Source of the DNA: Botryllus schlosseri
Lineage: Eukaryota > Chordata > Ascidiacea > Stolidobranchia > Styelidae
Direction: 5' to 3'
DNA length: 27,005 nt
Assembly: GCA_000444245.1 (NCBI GenBank)
Contig: ATSW01014779.1
Span: 1-27,005, forward strand
Shown: positions 10,701 through 19,274 of the stretch, piece by piece
How positions within the stretch are numbered: position 1 is the first letter of the stretch
Layout: each line of letters starts with the position of its first letter
Notes under the pieces: model-generated
Databases searched by the model: none
What the model was told of the DNA's origin: nothing
What the model saw: only the letters and a program-made list of their open reading frames with translations
Position numbers and translations under genes: made by a program

Positions 10701-12336
10701 CGGTGTCACGCTCCCCCCTGAAATAAAATTAGAATGTTTCTCTCTTTAAATCTCGATGTGCATTGCGTTCCAACAAGGAAATCACGGCTGAATTGAATTA
10801 GAATTTTAGGATTTCAAGACTTCGTGCTTTTTTTTTGGGTCACTGCATGCGTATTCGTTGCCATTAGACCGCTTTTGTCATTGTTACATTACTACTATAT
10901 CGTATACAACTATACATACCAATGTATATACATTTGGATTTTATTGACTGAGATGTAGCATCAATAATTATATACTGAAATGAGGCCATGGAACATGAAA
11001 GTTTAAAATGACTTGGTTTGGCCTTAGTTGAACTGCGCGGTATATTGTTGACATTTGGACGCTGTCTAGATCGTAGTTACACAATGACACGTATTCTTCG
11101 GCACATAACAATTTCTCGGAATTGTAAAACGGATTTGGTCAATTCAAAATTATATAGACCCAATGCGAGTGGCTTTAATGAGCTGGTGAAACCTGATCCA
11201 TGCGTAATTACGCTTCCGTGTCTGTATTTATCCTAAGATCCATTGTTTATAGCCGTCTATAAATCTAATTACCGTCAATCAAGTTGGCCTGCGGGTAAGA
11301 GTGCAGGGTCAAGCGAAATCATTATCTTCGGAGGGTATTTCAAACTGACAAAATTGATCCTTTCGCGACCTTGTAATTAAGTCGTGCGGTTTCCGTTTGG
11401 GGCTTAATGCGACCACTTGTGTCAGTATATACTCTACAAAGCGAAGATTCGCTAAACAAAGTATGGCATACCGTCGCGCTGTGGACTCGATTACATTTCG
11501 GTAATTCAAACTTTAGAGTTGCATTTCCGGCAGTAAACATCTGATTAGTATGTATTTTCACAGGAACTGCGGCGGAAATTAGAATAAGAGAAACGGTCTT
11601 TGTGCGATATATTTTCGCAGCACGTCCACGATGATATAAGCGAGTATAATACAGGCGTTAAATCCTTCCGTTGTTACGTCCTTGGCGCAATAAAAATATG
11701 CAAACCGGGTAAATGTGTAGCCAAGGGGATTACAAGGGAGGATCATAAACTTTGTACATGTGTACTATTACTTGAAGCATAGAATTGTATGTACAGGTAA
11801 TAACATATAGTCTGCATTTTGGTCGTCAATACTTTGAAAGTAGAAGTTATATTCGACACAATGTCATTGCCCTATGCTCCGACAACGTTTTCCGTGTATT
11901 TAGTGAAGGATATTATCCATCACCAAACAGACGAAATTTCGATTCGGACGGTAACTGAGAATGTACGACTCGTATCTTTCAAAACTAACTTTCCAATCCC
12001 GCTACACGTCACGCACTTACCCACAGTATGCGTAGCTGGTCTCATCGTACCACGTGGTATCTTCCACCGTGAATCTTACTACAGCTTCCCAGCGAAAGTC
12101 CTTCCCTGCCCTGTCTGATAAGCACTTCGAGAAGAACGATGTCAAGGTGCCGCTAGTACCTATTCCGAGAGATCTGGTACTGGATCTTCTTTTGATCGTA
12201 TGGCAACCTACAACAAAACACGACTTTGATTACATCATTATCAACTAAAGCGGCATGTGCGATTTGCGTGCTGATACTTACCTTGGGAAGTCGACATCAT
12301 CATGAAAAATATTGGTAATATTGCTATGCGGATCAT
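1428..12336 (-). CDS. Multi-exon gene: secreted modular cysteine-rich protein with C-terminal Mucin2_WxxW domain
   Basis: Overview of a gene assembled from splice sites and phase; exons are listed separately. Long form: 12282-12336, 12021-12207, 10557-10717, 9130-9795, 3094-3265, 2922-3022, 2492-2735, 2080-2441, 1428-1729, which sum to 2250 nt (749 aa). Short form: the first four exons plus 7918-8110 and 7398-7560, 1425 nt (474 aa). Both sums are multiples of three and every junction keeps frame. Order in the protein: signal peptide, cysteine module, furin-type site, Pro/Thr/Gln-rich linker, further cysteine modules, second furin-type site, WxxW domain. The product is expected to be secreted and extracellular. 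The WxxW domain occurs in gel-forming mucins and cartilage intermediate layer protein (established), so a matrix, mucus or surface-coat role is plausible (inference). The cysteine module is not one I can name. Main uncertainty: whether the 3' half is the same gene as the 5' half or a neighbouring paralogue whose first exon I missed. Confidence 0.72.
2080..2441 (-). CDS. Exon 8 (B3): module 3 end, second furin-type site, spacer
   Basis: The acceptor follows TTTTGATCTTATGTAG (phase 2). The donor is AAGC|GTGAGTGAC (phase 1), 362 nt, residues 529-650. The start resembles a degenerate B unit (EYIRSC). It is followed by the N-glycosylation sequon N-R-T (550-552) and T-R-S-K-R-A, a convertase-type site with RSKR at 555-558. 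The rest is basic with two further cysteines (APQC, SNC), ending VHVTKPKK before the WxxW exon. Cleavage here would free the C-terminal WxxW-bearing fragment (inference). Confidence 0.77.
2492..2735 (-). CDS. Exon 7 (A3): first half of cysteine module 3
   Basis: Acceptor GCAACTCTTAATAG (phase 1), donor GTGCAA|GTGAGTATC (phase 2), 244 nt, residues 448-529. Cysteines occur in TRCEN, LGCPG, VQCLSN and SEC-K at the splice. VQCLSN matches the C-L-S of A0 and A2, and the exon again ends in Cys plus one residue. It is longer than the other A exons because of an insert between CLS and the last cysteine. It is followed by the smallest intron found here, 50 bp. Confidence 0.8.
2922..3022 (-). CDS. Exon 6 (B2): second half of cysteine module 2
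   Basis: Acceptor AAATCTGTTTAAG (phase 2), donor ATGA|GTAAGTC (phase 1), 101 nt, the shortest exon of the set. It encodes EKGLECW, then K-Y-L-I-K-P-N-S and VKNCIVKYM. Cys420 and Cys442 are 21 residues apart, as in B0. The peptide is amphipathic and helix-like. It closes the second module and leads to A3 across a 186-bp intron. Confidence 0.85.
3094..3265 (-). CDS. Exon 5 (A2): first half of cysteine module 2
   Basis: Acceptor TTTGCCTGTTTTCAAG (phase 1), donor TGCAG|GTATAT (phase 2), 172 nt, long-form residues 357-414. It starts G-C-R-P-K-C and contains FFTEC (375-379), RW, DDTWYY and ends TDTFFC (Cys413). It is clearly homologous to A0: FF[ST]-x-CLS, AG, RW, TWY and a final [YF]C. The next intron is 71 bp. 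The frame stays open upstream of the acceptor to an ATG at 3377, but that stretch has no signal-peptide character, so I take the splice site. Confidence 0.84.
3266..4800. other. Long-intron segment without supported exons
   Basis: This is part of the 5.9-kb stretch between exon 4 (or B1) and exon A2. It contains a hairpin-forming segment at 3657-3762 and a somewhat GC-richer stretch at about 3880-4450 with no recognisable ORF or terminal repeats. I searched the minus strand for a signal-peptide exon ending in phase 1, or a B-type exon, and found none. Confidence 0.4.
4806..4966 (+). repeat. Degenerate tandem repeat, ACCGAGAATGGACATT type
   Basis: About ten imperfect units of 10-17 bp built on TTACCGAGAATGGACA, with variants such as TCCGAAAATAC and ACCAAGAATGG. 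The same unit occurs in inverted orientation at 6712-6884, which suggests subterminal repeats of one DNA element. Confidence 0.8.
5566..5866. mobile_element. hAT-like MITE (TIR CAGnnGTTCTCAAACT type)
   Basis: Left end CAGCAGTTCTCAAACTTG; right end AGTTTGAGAACCAATG, its inverted complement apart from three bases near the tip. This is the TTCTCAAAC-type terminus common in hAT families. About 300 bp, non-coding, with a GC-rich block (CACGCCCTCC-AAGGAGGGCG) near the right end. Target duplications are not clear. Confidence 0.68.
6087..6586. mobile_element. hAT-like MITE (TIR CAGTGGTTCCCAACC)
   Basis: Starts CAGTGGTTCCCAACC and ends GGTTGGGAACCACTA, a near-perfect inverted repeat of a terminus well known from hAT/Charlie-type elements. 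500 bp, no transposase. Its interior (about 6253-6320) resembles an inner segment of the MITE at 8184-8981 in opposite orientation. Flanks (TATAGGCG / TAGCGCAA) are only loosely similar. Confidence 0.72.
6712..6884 (-). repeat. Degenerate tandem repeat, inverted partner of 4806-4966
   Basis: Units such as ATTCTCGGTAATGTTC and TCTCGGTATTG read on the minus strand as ACCGAGAATG(GA)CATT. Both clusters share about 30 bp around AATACCGAGAAT, x-CTATTACCGA and GATGGACA. The 1.7 kb between them holds two hAT-like MITEs and no transposase. Confidence 0.78.
7083..7117 (-). promoter_or_regulatory. Poly(A) signal and GU-rich element for the short form
   Basis: On the minus strand AATAAA (7112-7117) lies about 280 bases after the TGA of exon B1. 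It is followed within 20-30 bases by ATGTGTGTGTT (7083-7093), a classic GU-rich downstream element. The spacing matches animal cleavage/polyadenylation sites and supports termination of the short transcript here. Confidence 0.6.
7398..7560 (-). CDS. Exon 6s (B1): terminal exon of short form
   Basis: Acceptor CCTCATTTATCTAG, phase 2, completing a Ser codon from A1. It encodes 54 codons ending in TGA at 7398-7400. The B signature is present: ACSLL, then TCLD, hydrophobic VMIRLV, ELRNLFLSC and TA before the stop. The last cysteine comes 22 residues after TC, close to the 21 of B0 and B2. I find no convincing phase-1 donor here; the only GT in the right phase is followed by CTGG. With an AATAAA and GU-rich tract downstream, I read it as a true 3' terminal exon. 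Alternatively it is a B exon that has lost its donor. Confidence 0.65.
7918..8110 (-). CDS. Exon 5s (A1): divergent module A half, short form
   Basis: Acceptor GCATGCATTTTAG (phase 1), donor TGCTC|GTAAGTTATG (phase 2), 193 nt. It has the A-exon phase signature and cysteine order (QRC, ERC, and SPC at the end, followed by Ser), with FERC standing where A2 has FFTEC. The rest is much more diverged from A0 than A2 is. The upstream intron is 1019 bp and holds two nested MITEs. Together with B1 it would form the C-terminal module of a shorter secreted product. The acceptor tract is mediocre; a later AG (ATCTCAG, 15 bases before GATGAC) was rejected because its phase does not match exon 4. Confidence 0.68.
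8184..8981. mobile_element. hAT-like MITE, split by a second MITE
   Basis: Left end TAGGGTTACCAT; right end ATGGTAAC interrupted at 8529 and resumed as CCTG at 8978-8981, so the intact end read ATGGTAACCCTG, the inverted complement of the left end. The interior is rich in GTCCTC/GAGGAC blocks. Flanks CGAATTAT and CCGATTAC are compatible with a decayed 8-bp target duplication. It lies in the intron between exon 4 and A1. Confidence 0.75.
8529..8969. mobile_element. hAT-like MITE nested in the MITE at 8184-8981
   Basis: Ends TAGGGTTGCATTTAT and AAATGCAACCCTG form terminal inverted repeats. It is flanked by ATGGTAAC (8521-8528) and ATAGTAAC (8970-8977), a 7/8 target duplication. Internal sequence is dominated by GTTTTAAAAC-like palindromic runs. 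441 bp, no coding capacity; the ORF at 8676-8885 is incidental. Confidence 0.82.
9130..9795 (-). CDS. Exon 4: furin-type site and Pro/Thr/Gln-rich linker
   Basis: The acceptor follows a long pyrimidine-rich tract (TTTTAATTTTCACGCAG), phase 1. The donor is TCAG|GTAACAT, phase 1 (666 nt, 222 residues). It starts V-A-R-S-G-R-R-K-R-D, a clear R-x-[KR]-R proprotein-convertase motif at residues 140-143. The rest has no cysteine and is rich in Pro, Thr, Gln, Ser and Arg, with repeated QQTT, TTLPP and APV runs. That suits an extended, probably O-glycosylated spacer (inference). A short hydrophobic patch NLLLLLRH lies near residues 312-319. The exon ends in phase 1, so it can join either A1 (8110) or A2 (3265) in frame. 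Confidence 0.78.
10557..10717 (-). CDS. Exon 3 (B0): second half of cysteine module 0
   Basis: An excellent acceptor (TCTAATTTTATTTCAG) precedes the exon and a consensus donor (CAAG|GTGAGC) follows it. It starts in phase 2 and ends in phase 1 (161 nt, residues 81-135). Cys89 and Cys111 are exactly 21 residues apart, as in B2. Aligned matches: ECW, K-[FY]-L-[VI]-x-P-x-S, [VI]-[KR]-x-CI. After the module comes a basic/polar tail ending SRLQ. The preceding intron (10718-12020) is 1.3 kb and contains no exon I can support. Confidence 0.85.
12021..12207 (-). CDS. Exon 2 (A0): first half of cysteine module 0
   Basis: The acceptor TGTTTTGTTGTAG opens the exon in phase 1, and the donor GG|GTAAGTGCG closes it in phase 2 (187 nt, residues 19-81). 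Key residues: Cys20, FFSKC at 43-47, RW at 57-58, TTWY at 69-72 and Cys80 just before the splice. It aligns closely with exon A2 (FFTEC, RW, DTWY, FFC), with 32 versus 33 residues between the two core cysteines. This repeated pattern, rather than any known family, is the evidence that it codes. The sequence looks helical, but no named domain is recognised. Confidence 0.83.
12282..12336 (-). CDS. Exon 1: signal peptide
   Basis: Encodes MIRIAILPIFFMMMSTSQ and the first base of a Gly codon, then a consensus donor (G|GTAAGTAT). It has a short basic start, a hydrophobic core ILPIFFMM and small polar residues before Gln, as in a secretory signal peptide. Cleavage is likely near residues 16-18. The chosen ATG (12334-12336) is the one directly before the hydrophobic core. 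The frame stays open upstream, and a good acceptor (TTGTTGTTCGCAG, exon side from 12381) lies 45 bases 5' of it, so an untranslated exon probably precedes. The intron to the next exon is only 74 bp and the phase is 1. Confidence 0.75.
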
Positions 12337-12381
12337 GTTTATTAACTTTGGATATTTGGTGATAAATGATATTCTCACAAC

Positions 12382-13977
12382 CTGCGAACAACAAGGTACA
12401 ATACTCATAAATACAGATCCATGCTTTGCCGTATCATTATAGGAGTAGACTAGAAATTTTACAATGTCAGCTATCATTCGTCTGCCTCTCCTGTAAACCT
12501 AGATTTGTGAACTAATATTCGGAATGACAAACACGAGCGAATACAAGACAATCTTTATCTCATTCTGTAGGATCAACTTTCTCGACAAAATTGTCATCGA
12601 ACAAAAAAATGAAATCAAATTTTCCAGTCGGCACAGAATGTGCTCTCTGCACTTCAGCCCATTGTCCACATTACTAGACTTCTCTCTCCAAATAATATCC
12701 TGTTTTCGACTGACGATTGCCCACAATGAATTTATATTCTCATTTGTCGACACGACCGTATTAGCGACGCCGATCAAAGTGACTCTATAAACTGGTTTAG
12801 CTTGCTCAGCTCATTCACTAGCGCTGTCGTCGGTGAATTTTAGGAAAACGGTGGGATTATAAGCACGAGTTTTAAAGTCAGCTTGCCCTATTAGACGTAT
12901 CCACTAATTGGCGTCATTTAGAAACTCGTTAAATGCGACGATCCATGCGATACGAATAATTATTTGATATTTTACAACACCGAGATGATGAAACAATACC
13001 GCGACCCCTGCGCTTTTAACAAGTGGCCAATTTTCTACCGTGTTCCGAGGGACTAACCACCTCTAACAATAAAGTGCTGACAAAATATCGGTCACCGTAC
13101 ATAAATTCTACATAGTAGGCCTTTTTCTGTCGCAATTGATTGGGGTAAGGGTTTGTTTCTTAAACTAATTTAACTCAGTGTTGCTGTACGGACACGCCAG
13201 TAACACACCTTATATGTCGAAATTTACAACGGGTAAAACATGAACCCATCAAAATCATAGCTGTGTCACGATCGCACGATGAATATTAATCATAGCATAT
13301 TTAAGTGAACATCTAAGCTATATGAAAAAGATACTACACATTAATAAAATATATAATTCTCAAATGTAGTTAGGCCTATTTAACCTTTATGAACCCCTTA
13401 TTAATGTGTTATGCTCAACGAAATCGAATCATCAAGCATTATGTAGCAGCGATTTCAAATCTAGTCGAAGAAGAGGTTTGTATTAGCCTTCGAGTAGTCT
13501 ATATATGTCATCGAAGTAAAAATAAGCGTATAACGACAGTGTCGAGTATATAGTTAACAATATCATAAACACCGAAATCCACGAGTGAGATCATGGTATA
13601 AGCATCGGCAAAATACAGCAGTTTTCTGTATGATGTATACTTTATATCAGCAAAATTATATAGCCGATCAATAAAATTATTTGTGAAAATTAAGAGTTAA
13701 CAAATAATAATGAGCACTGAAATGAAATTGACTTTATATAATGAGAAGACGACATAAATTCGATGTCACGTCATCAGATTGTTTGACATCAGAAGTATGA
13801 CAAAGCCAAACGTATAGCCATATCATTCTAGTCTGATTGGAAACCTGATATCACATGGAGTATGGACTGATATTGGAATAATATCGATCCACTTGGGTAC
13901 ATACAAATCTTAAATGCCCCACATGCTAAAAAATAGCCCGGTACTAATTCACAACTGACGACAATGAAAACTTCTGT
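12382..13977. other. Upstream region of the main gene; no supported gene
   Basis: This should contain the 5' untranslated exon and promoter of the main gene, but I cannot place a TATA box or start site with confidence. A minus-strand ORF at 12499-12777 contains three clustered cysteines (KCREHILC, FFC) but lacks a good acceptor or donor. The rest is AT-rich and featureless. Confidence 0.35.
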
Positions 13978-14159
13978 CTATTTCTGTCTGCACTTATAGC
14001 AGCCATGTGCAAAGACGGTCAGCGCATCAATGCTCGTTAGAGGTGCCTGTATTTGTGTAATAATTTTCACAAAGTCACAAACCTCACGTCGAATAATTAG
14101 ACCTTCCGTGGTCACCTTCGGTTCGAATTTGTCAAATCTTTCCATGTAACGTTCAGCGC
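13978..14159 (-). CDS. Candidate terminal exon of a second minus-strand gene
   Basis: Acceptor AAATTATATATGTAG, phase 1, then 59 codons to TAG (13978-13980). The peptide is evenly charged and helix-like, with REVCDF and HGCYKC 26 residues further on. Its cysteine spacing loosely recalls the A/B modules of the main gene, but identity is too low to claim homology. Upstream, a strong donor (GACC|GTAAGTATAG, ending at 15030) has matching phase 1, with a possible tiny exon before it. No domain is recognised. It could be a chance ORF. Confidence 0.35.
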
Positions 14160-16012
14160 CTACATATATAATTTGCTCTTTTAATGCGTCATAAAAACTC
14201 AATTAACGGCTTGCCACCGACTATAATCTGTAAAGCAGTTAGCAAACTATCATGACCAATCTTCGCAGTTACTGATAGCAATCGGTTCGGTTGTTAGTGT
14301 AATACGCTGTTGTTTGTACGGTGCGTGATGCTACGGAATCCCCATTATGTGTACCGAAAAATACCTGAGATCCAAAACACATTTCAGCTGGCTACGATCC
14401 CATAACTTTATACATTACTCCTTCCGCGCGACTTTGCTTAGGATTGGAATAAGAAGTCAACTTGACCGTCTTCACTTTCAACTGTGAAAAAATTCGTACT
14501 AGCCACCAATTTAGTAACGTCGGAGCAATATTACGTGGTGAAGCAACATCGATCGTTACTTAGAAGTTGAATTGACTCAATCACATTTGCATGCGGCGGA
14601 TTTGCATGAAATATTGCAATCATACCTTTGCGTTCATCGATTCACAGAAATAAATACCGCCGCGTTTGCTTCTTACGCGTACGCCGCGATTAGAGCATAG
14701 ACACAATGGATCTAATTGCAAATTTTAGCGATCGAATTCCCATTAGCCAATAGGTGTGGCATGTCGCCAACAGGCCGACAGTACAACAAGAATTAGTGAT
14801 TTGCGCTCGGTACTGAGCTTACAAATAATTCGTCCATTTGAACCCCGTTGCAAAAGGAAAACAGGTCGATACGAATTTACATTGTATCAGCGCAAGTGCT
14901 AATTAAGTATTAAGCGCAAAGTGTACTTTCGACGCTGTATGCAGCGTGAAATAAGAAGACAAAGAATTTATCGACTTTCGCCAAATACCAGAACATCGCT
15001 AAATGTGATACCTACTTAGCTATACTTACGGTCGAAATTGTCACAAATAGATTGGAGTCTGCACTAAATTTCGATGCAAATTGGAATGCTTGCTAACTTA
15101 ACTTTATACCACAATAAACATACGTATTTGTTCACAAGGCAATAGGAGTTGCCTTTCGGGCATCAATTGTACACGATTCCTGGATGAGTTGACCATAATT
15201 TTCATCGATCGGTTGTATTAACGATTGAGGTTTGTTTTGCTACATTCTGATGCCTTCAAGGTGAAATGCCATGGCGCTTGTAGATATAGACATGTAAACG
15301 CAATGTCGCAATATCTGTTCTGCTACAAGTAACAATAAAATTAAGTCAACAAGCCTCTCGTGCCTCGTTGTTGATAATATTTGTGTGTCTCTCGTATAGT
15401 GCTATCCTTCGGTATTACTTGTAATCGGTATGGATGTACCAGTTAGAGTTTTAATTGTGTCAAAAGCAATAAATAGTACTATGTATAAGACTACATTACT
15501 ATTTTCCATAGTTCATGCCGTTTTATCAACAATTTGCGCGCTTCAAATAAGAATTATTAGGCGGGAATTGCGACTCGCCAGTTGCCCGATAAGGATGAAA
15601 GGATTGTAGCAAATAAAATGATATAATTATCTCTTTAGTTGTAGATCACACGGAAACGTGACCTATTGTAATCATACGGCGAAGACTTATGATTGGTAAA
15701 CGTCTGCCGGCAGTCGGCGAAACGACAATAGAACAGGTTAAGCGCAAAATCACATTCCCGCATTATTCGAGGTATACTCGGTATTCCAGGAAAAAAGTAA
15801 CCGAATTCAGACCAATACATATTGAAATGGACCACAGGACTATTTTCAAGGATGGAGTTTCCCGTAGCGACTCGTTGTGCTGTCGTCAGCAAGGAACCAG
15901 CAATCAACTAATAATAGGACATCGGTCACGCAAACACTTCCGAAATTTTTACTGTTTCTTAGCCAGAGTCCCCTGCTTCAGTTCGACGCGGCCTGTTTTC
16001 TTGAAAAACTAC
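14160..16012. other. Probable intron/intergenic sequence between the candidate second-gene exons
   Basis: A strong minus-strand donor is seen at 15024-15029 (GTAAGT after GACC) and a cysteine-bearing minus-strand ORF near 15.7 kb. Neither gives a complete exon I can defend. No repeats with recognisable ends are seen. Confidence 0.3.
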
Positions 16013-16172
16013 GCATACATAAACGCTTTAAAAACACATTCAATCTCGTCGTCTGTAAATGGATGGTATAGTCCGATTATATCTGAATCAGACGTTGTAT
16101 ATTTATCACACCGTGTATCACGGGGATGAGTCAATTTTAGCGACTTATAGACATCAACATAACCGTTCGTGA
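16013..16172 (-). CDS. Candidate internal exon of the second minus-strand gene
   Basis: Good acceptor GAAAATTTATTTTGCAG (phase 1) and possible donor ATGC|GTAGTT (phase 2), 160 nt, which gives the same phase signature as the A exons of the main gene. Key residues: TRCDKY, then IECVFKAF 22 residues on. A minus-strand stretch near 15.66-15.78 kb containing MRECDFALNLFYC could be the following exon, but its boundaries are unclear. Unrecognised and unconfirmed. Confidence 0.3.
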
Positions 16173-17433
16173 CTGCAAAATAAATTTTCAGCACCCGCCC
16201 GCTACTTCATTTACCAATGTCAATACTCCTTCGATTTTGGCGAGGTCACGGGAAGTGCAAGAATGTTCAGCGTGTTCACGACAGCCGCTTCAAGGAGGCT
16301 TTGCGAATTTAAGTCGTACCTTTGTTTGGACATTAATGCGATTTGAGTTATTGACGCTGGCTGGGCTGCGAATTTGTCATTGAAAGGAAAAAGGTGCTAT
16401 TGACATTTGACCTGTGCGGCAGTGGTTTTGGACGAACATTATATAATTGGATGCAGGCCGTCACAAGGAGATAATCGGCCGTATTAAATTATCGTCAAAA
16501 TGACGATACGATGTATAATAGTTTGTGGTTGCTGTTCTCGAAAATATTACTTTCATTTTCGGCACGATAATCGTAATATTTCCAGATTCGTGCATACGAC
16601 ACACCGCACTCTCTACTAAGTTGTAAATCAGTCTGTCCAGACCCTCTGCCTACATACACTAACAAGAAGTCCACTTGTAACGGTGTTAAGATGGACCCGT
16701 TTCCGAGAAGATATGAGCCTGAATTATTGTAATTAACTTTCTATCCGATCGGGTCCGAACAAAACATGTTGCACCATATTGATACGCCAATATTCGCTAT
16801 ATAGGGCCCTGACAAAGTTTAACCTGATGTATCCGACATGATAAGTAGAAAAGTGCGTAATACCGGCCAATTATGATTTTTTTGAAATAAAATAATTTTC
16901 CACTATAGCAAGCTTTCGACAACCTGCTGGTATGATACACAAGAAATTACTAAGTATACCAAAAGAAAATAACTACAGTATATATATACTTGAAAATATA
17001 CTCTGATTTTTTGTTCCGTTGCTGGAATCCCGATTACCTATTTTTAGGGATGACAATCATTGTTTGGATATTTACGACCTGATTTGAAAAAAAAAACACG
17101 AGGATTTGTTGACAGATCGCCTGCCCATTTAAAAAAATCTGTAATCTAGTATTTCTCATTGAGTGTACACTTGTGCATGTCCAAGGTAGGAGTGATTGAT
17201 TGACTCCACCAACTTGTTCCGGCTCCTTCCTATCTTTTCGTTGTGTCGAGGTCATTGTGGTGTTGTGAAGCAACATAAATAATGTTTAACGAAATAATGG
17301 ATGAATTTTCACATCACCCTCCATTACTCAATGCCTTGTTTATCAAGTACCAAGAAAAACATATGAAACTTTAAAGGTTTTGTCATAACCAAATTGATCG
17401 TATAGTGGTACGGATAAACGGCCTGCTATATAG
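16173..17433. other. No gene seen
   Basis: AT-rich sequence. Short ORFs on both strands lack splice context, and no terminal repeats were recognised. Confidence 0.3.
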
Positions 17434-17550
17434 GTCGTTGTTGTTTGTGGTATTCATGGTGTTTGTCGAATGCTATGGTGGTTTACTCCAGGCCAATTTT
17501 ATTCACTTTTATTCCGTAGCATGCCGACTTGTAGCGCGGCCCACTTTTAG
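17434..17550 (-). mobile_element. SINE 3' fragment, (CAA)n-tailed family
   Basis: Read on the minus strand, this matches the 3' part of the SINE at 19409-19686: CTAAAAGTGGGCC, then AAGTCGGCA, and a tail ending AACAACAAC. The tRNA-like head is missing. Confidence 0.6.
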
Positions 17551-17907
17551 GTAGTAATGATTGTGCAAAGCTTTCATCACGTACAAATAAATTCTGTAAA
17601 TTTCCTATATACGATGCGACCGTTTTGTGTATTGGAGAGTTCTGATTGTCAGTGTTTCAGCAACATAACATCGATCTTACTTTTTCGGAGTACTTAACAA
17701 TGTTTTTAGTCAAAACTACTTACTATTTAGACTTTGGATTTTGTAAAGTAGCAAATAGTTCGAGGGGGTGTTTGCATCACCGTTTTGAGTATTATTGTCT
17801 TACCTGCCGGGGAAAATAGCCACTGTAACTGTATTTATTTTCGGAAATAGCGCATTAGTGTCATTAATCATTTTGAGTTGGTCGTAAAGATTTTGTGGGG
17901 GGTATTT

Positions 17908-19010
17908 AGGGATGGTGTGAACCTCTGAAAGGCTCAGGTTCGTGTGAACGCGAACCGTTTTGAAAGGTTCTGTGTGAACGCGAACGTGAACCTCATGATG
18001 TCACGTGACGTCATATTGCTAATTCCAACCCTACATTTCAATGAAGTGATAGCCTATAATGTGCATTGTACCTAGCGACGACTCGGGCCACATAATGCCG
18101 CAATTCTGAAGTACATATTTACGTTTTAAACGTCGCCAATGTATCAATTGGGGCAATCAAGTGATATAATAATCCCATAAAATCAATACCTTCCGACACT
18201 TTGCCAACAAATTCGACGAAGAATATAAGCTTACGCCTTAACGGTCTAGGCCAGACCGGACAATGTATTCAGCGTCTTAGTATTGCTATACGTTGATATT
18301 GAGCAGAGTGTAAAACGGATTTATACTTGTACCGATATTACCCCTTAAACAAGTTATACAGCAGTAGCCAACACCCCAATCGCACGGATTTGGTTTTTAT
18401 CATACCATACCATAAACATATGAAATCAAGATTGATCCCGTATGCCTGCTAGACTTTGACATTTTTGACATTTTTTCATTGATTGGTTGAATAAGCATCA
18501 TTCGCTGACTACCTACATGTATTGTATTTCGCTCTTGATGTTGTGTTGTTGTTGTTGTTTATTAAAAAGAAAGATTTTGCGCTTATCACCTGTTGGTCTT
18601 TTGTACCATGACCATGAATTGCATAATAAATGAAAATCAGTCTATGATGGAGTATGTTGTTGTGTGATTGCAGGTCAAGCTCACAGCAGAGAGTAACTAA
18701 GCATTCACAAACGGAAAGCTGGATATTTCGAGCAAACTTTTGTAACAAAGCAAGTTAAATTTTTAAGATTGTCAAGGTGCATGTTCCTTCAGTGTTGATT
18801 TTTCATGATGTCAGAGCCATGCATACAGTGGTTCGTAGTTGAAATGCAATAAATTTCTTCCAGAGATGTTATAATGAGGTGAATATTGTAATATATGAAA
18901 AAGGTTCACAGTGCAGAACCTACCAAGGTTCGTTTGTGAACGTGAACCTCTAAATTTCCGAGGTTCACTCACAGAACGCGAACGCGAACCTCACGTTCAC
19001 ACCATCCCTG
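17908..19010. mobile_element. hAT-like MITE (TIR AGGGATGGTGTGAAC), inserted in a SINE
   Basis: Starts AGGGATGGTGTGAACCTC and ends GTTCACACCATCCCTG, with longer inverted similarity rich in GAACGCGAACC repeats at both ends. Flanked by GGGTATTT (17900-17907) and GACTATTT (19011-19018), a 6/8 target duplication. SINE sequence continues on both sides. 1.1 kb; no transposase is visible, and a GTT-repeat tract lies at about 18541-18560. Confidence 0.75.
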
Positions 19011-19274
19011 GACTATTTATAGTGTTTGTCGACTACAATGGTCATTTACACCGGGCCTATTTAATGCATTTTTTATTCAGTATCGGCCGACTTATAGCAC
19101 GGCCCACTTTTAGCCTTTTTATAAGACACCGCTGACGCGGATGAGATGGCGAGGAGGAGCCTAGATAGACCTCCAACACTTAGGTAGGAAATCTGGAGTC
19201 GACTTCGGTCGGACTCGAACCCACAACCCATTGGTGTTGCAGCAGTGGATTATACCACTGCGCTATCTCGCCAC
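19011..19274 (-). mobile_element. tRNA-derived SINE, copy 1 (3' end split by the MITE at 17908)
   Basis: On the minus strand it begins GTGGCGAGATAGCGCAGTGG (A-box-like TAGCGCAGTGG). It has a B box GGTTCGAGTCC about 45 bases on, then a body shared with copy 2 (GTCGACTCCAG, CCTAAGTGTTGGAGG, AGTGGGCC). Its 3' end continues beyond the MITE at about 17893-17907. It does not fold as a complete tRNA: no 3' acceptor strand follows the B box. Confidence 0.75.

Noticed and set aside
11340-11561. Minus-strand ORF with three cysteines (PKCNRV, TVCHTL, SLCRV) in the A0-B0 intron
   Set aside because: Its possible acceptors give the wrong phase for insertion between A0 and B0, and A0 to B0 already joins in frame.
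11581-11760. Apparent B-like exon (NACIILAY) on the minus strand
   Set aside because: The only acceptors give a stop or the wrong phase; the true B exon with ECW and strong splice sites is at 10557-10717.
12499-12777. 92-codon minus-strand ORF with clustered cysteines
   Set aside because: No pyrimidine-tract acceptor or consensus donor in phase; it may be chance in AT-rich sequence.
15689-16129. 146-codon plus-strand ORF
   Set aside because: Composition looks random, there is no domain or splice context, and it overlaps better minus-strand candidate exons.
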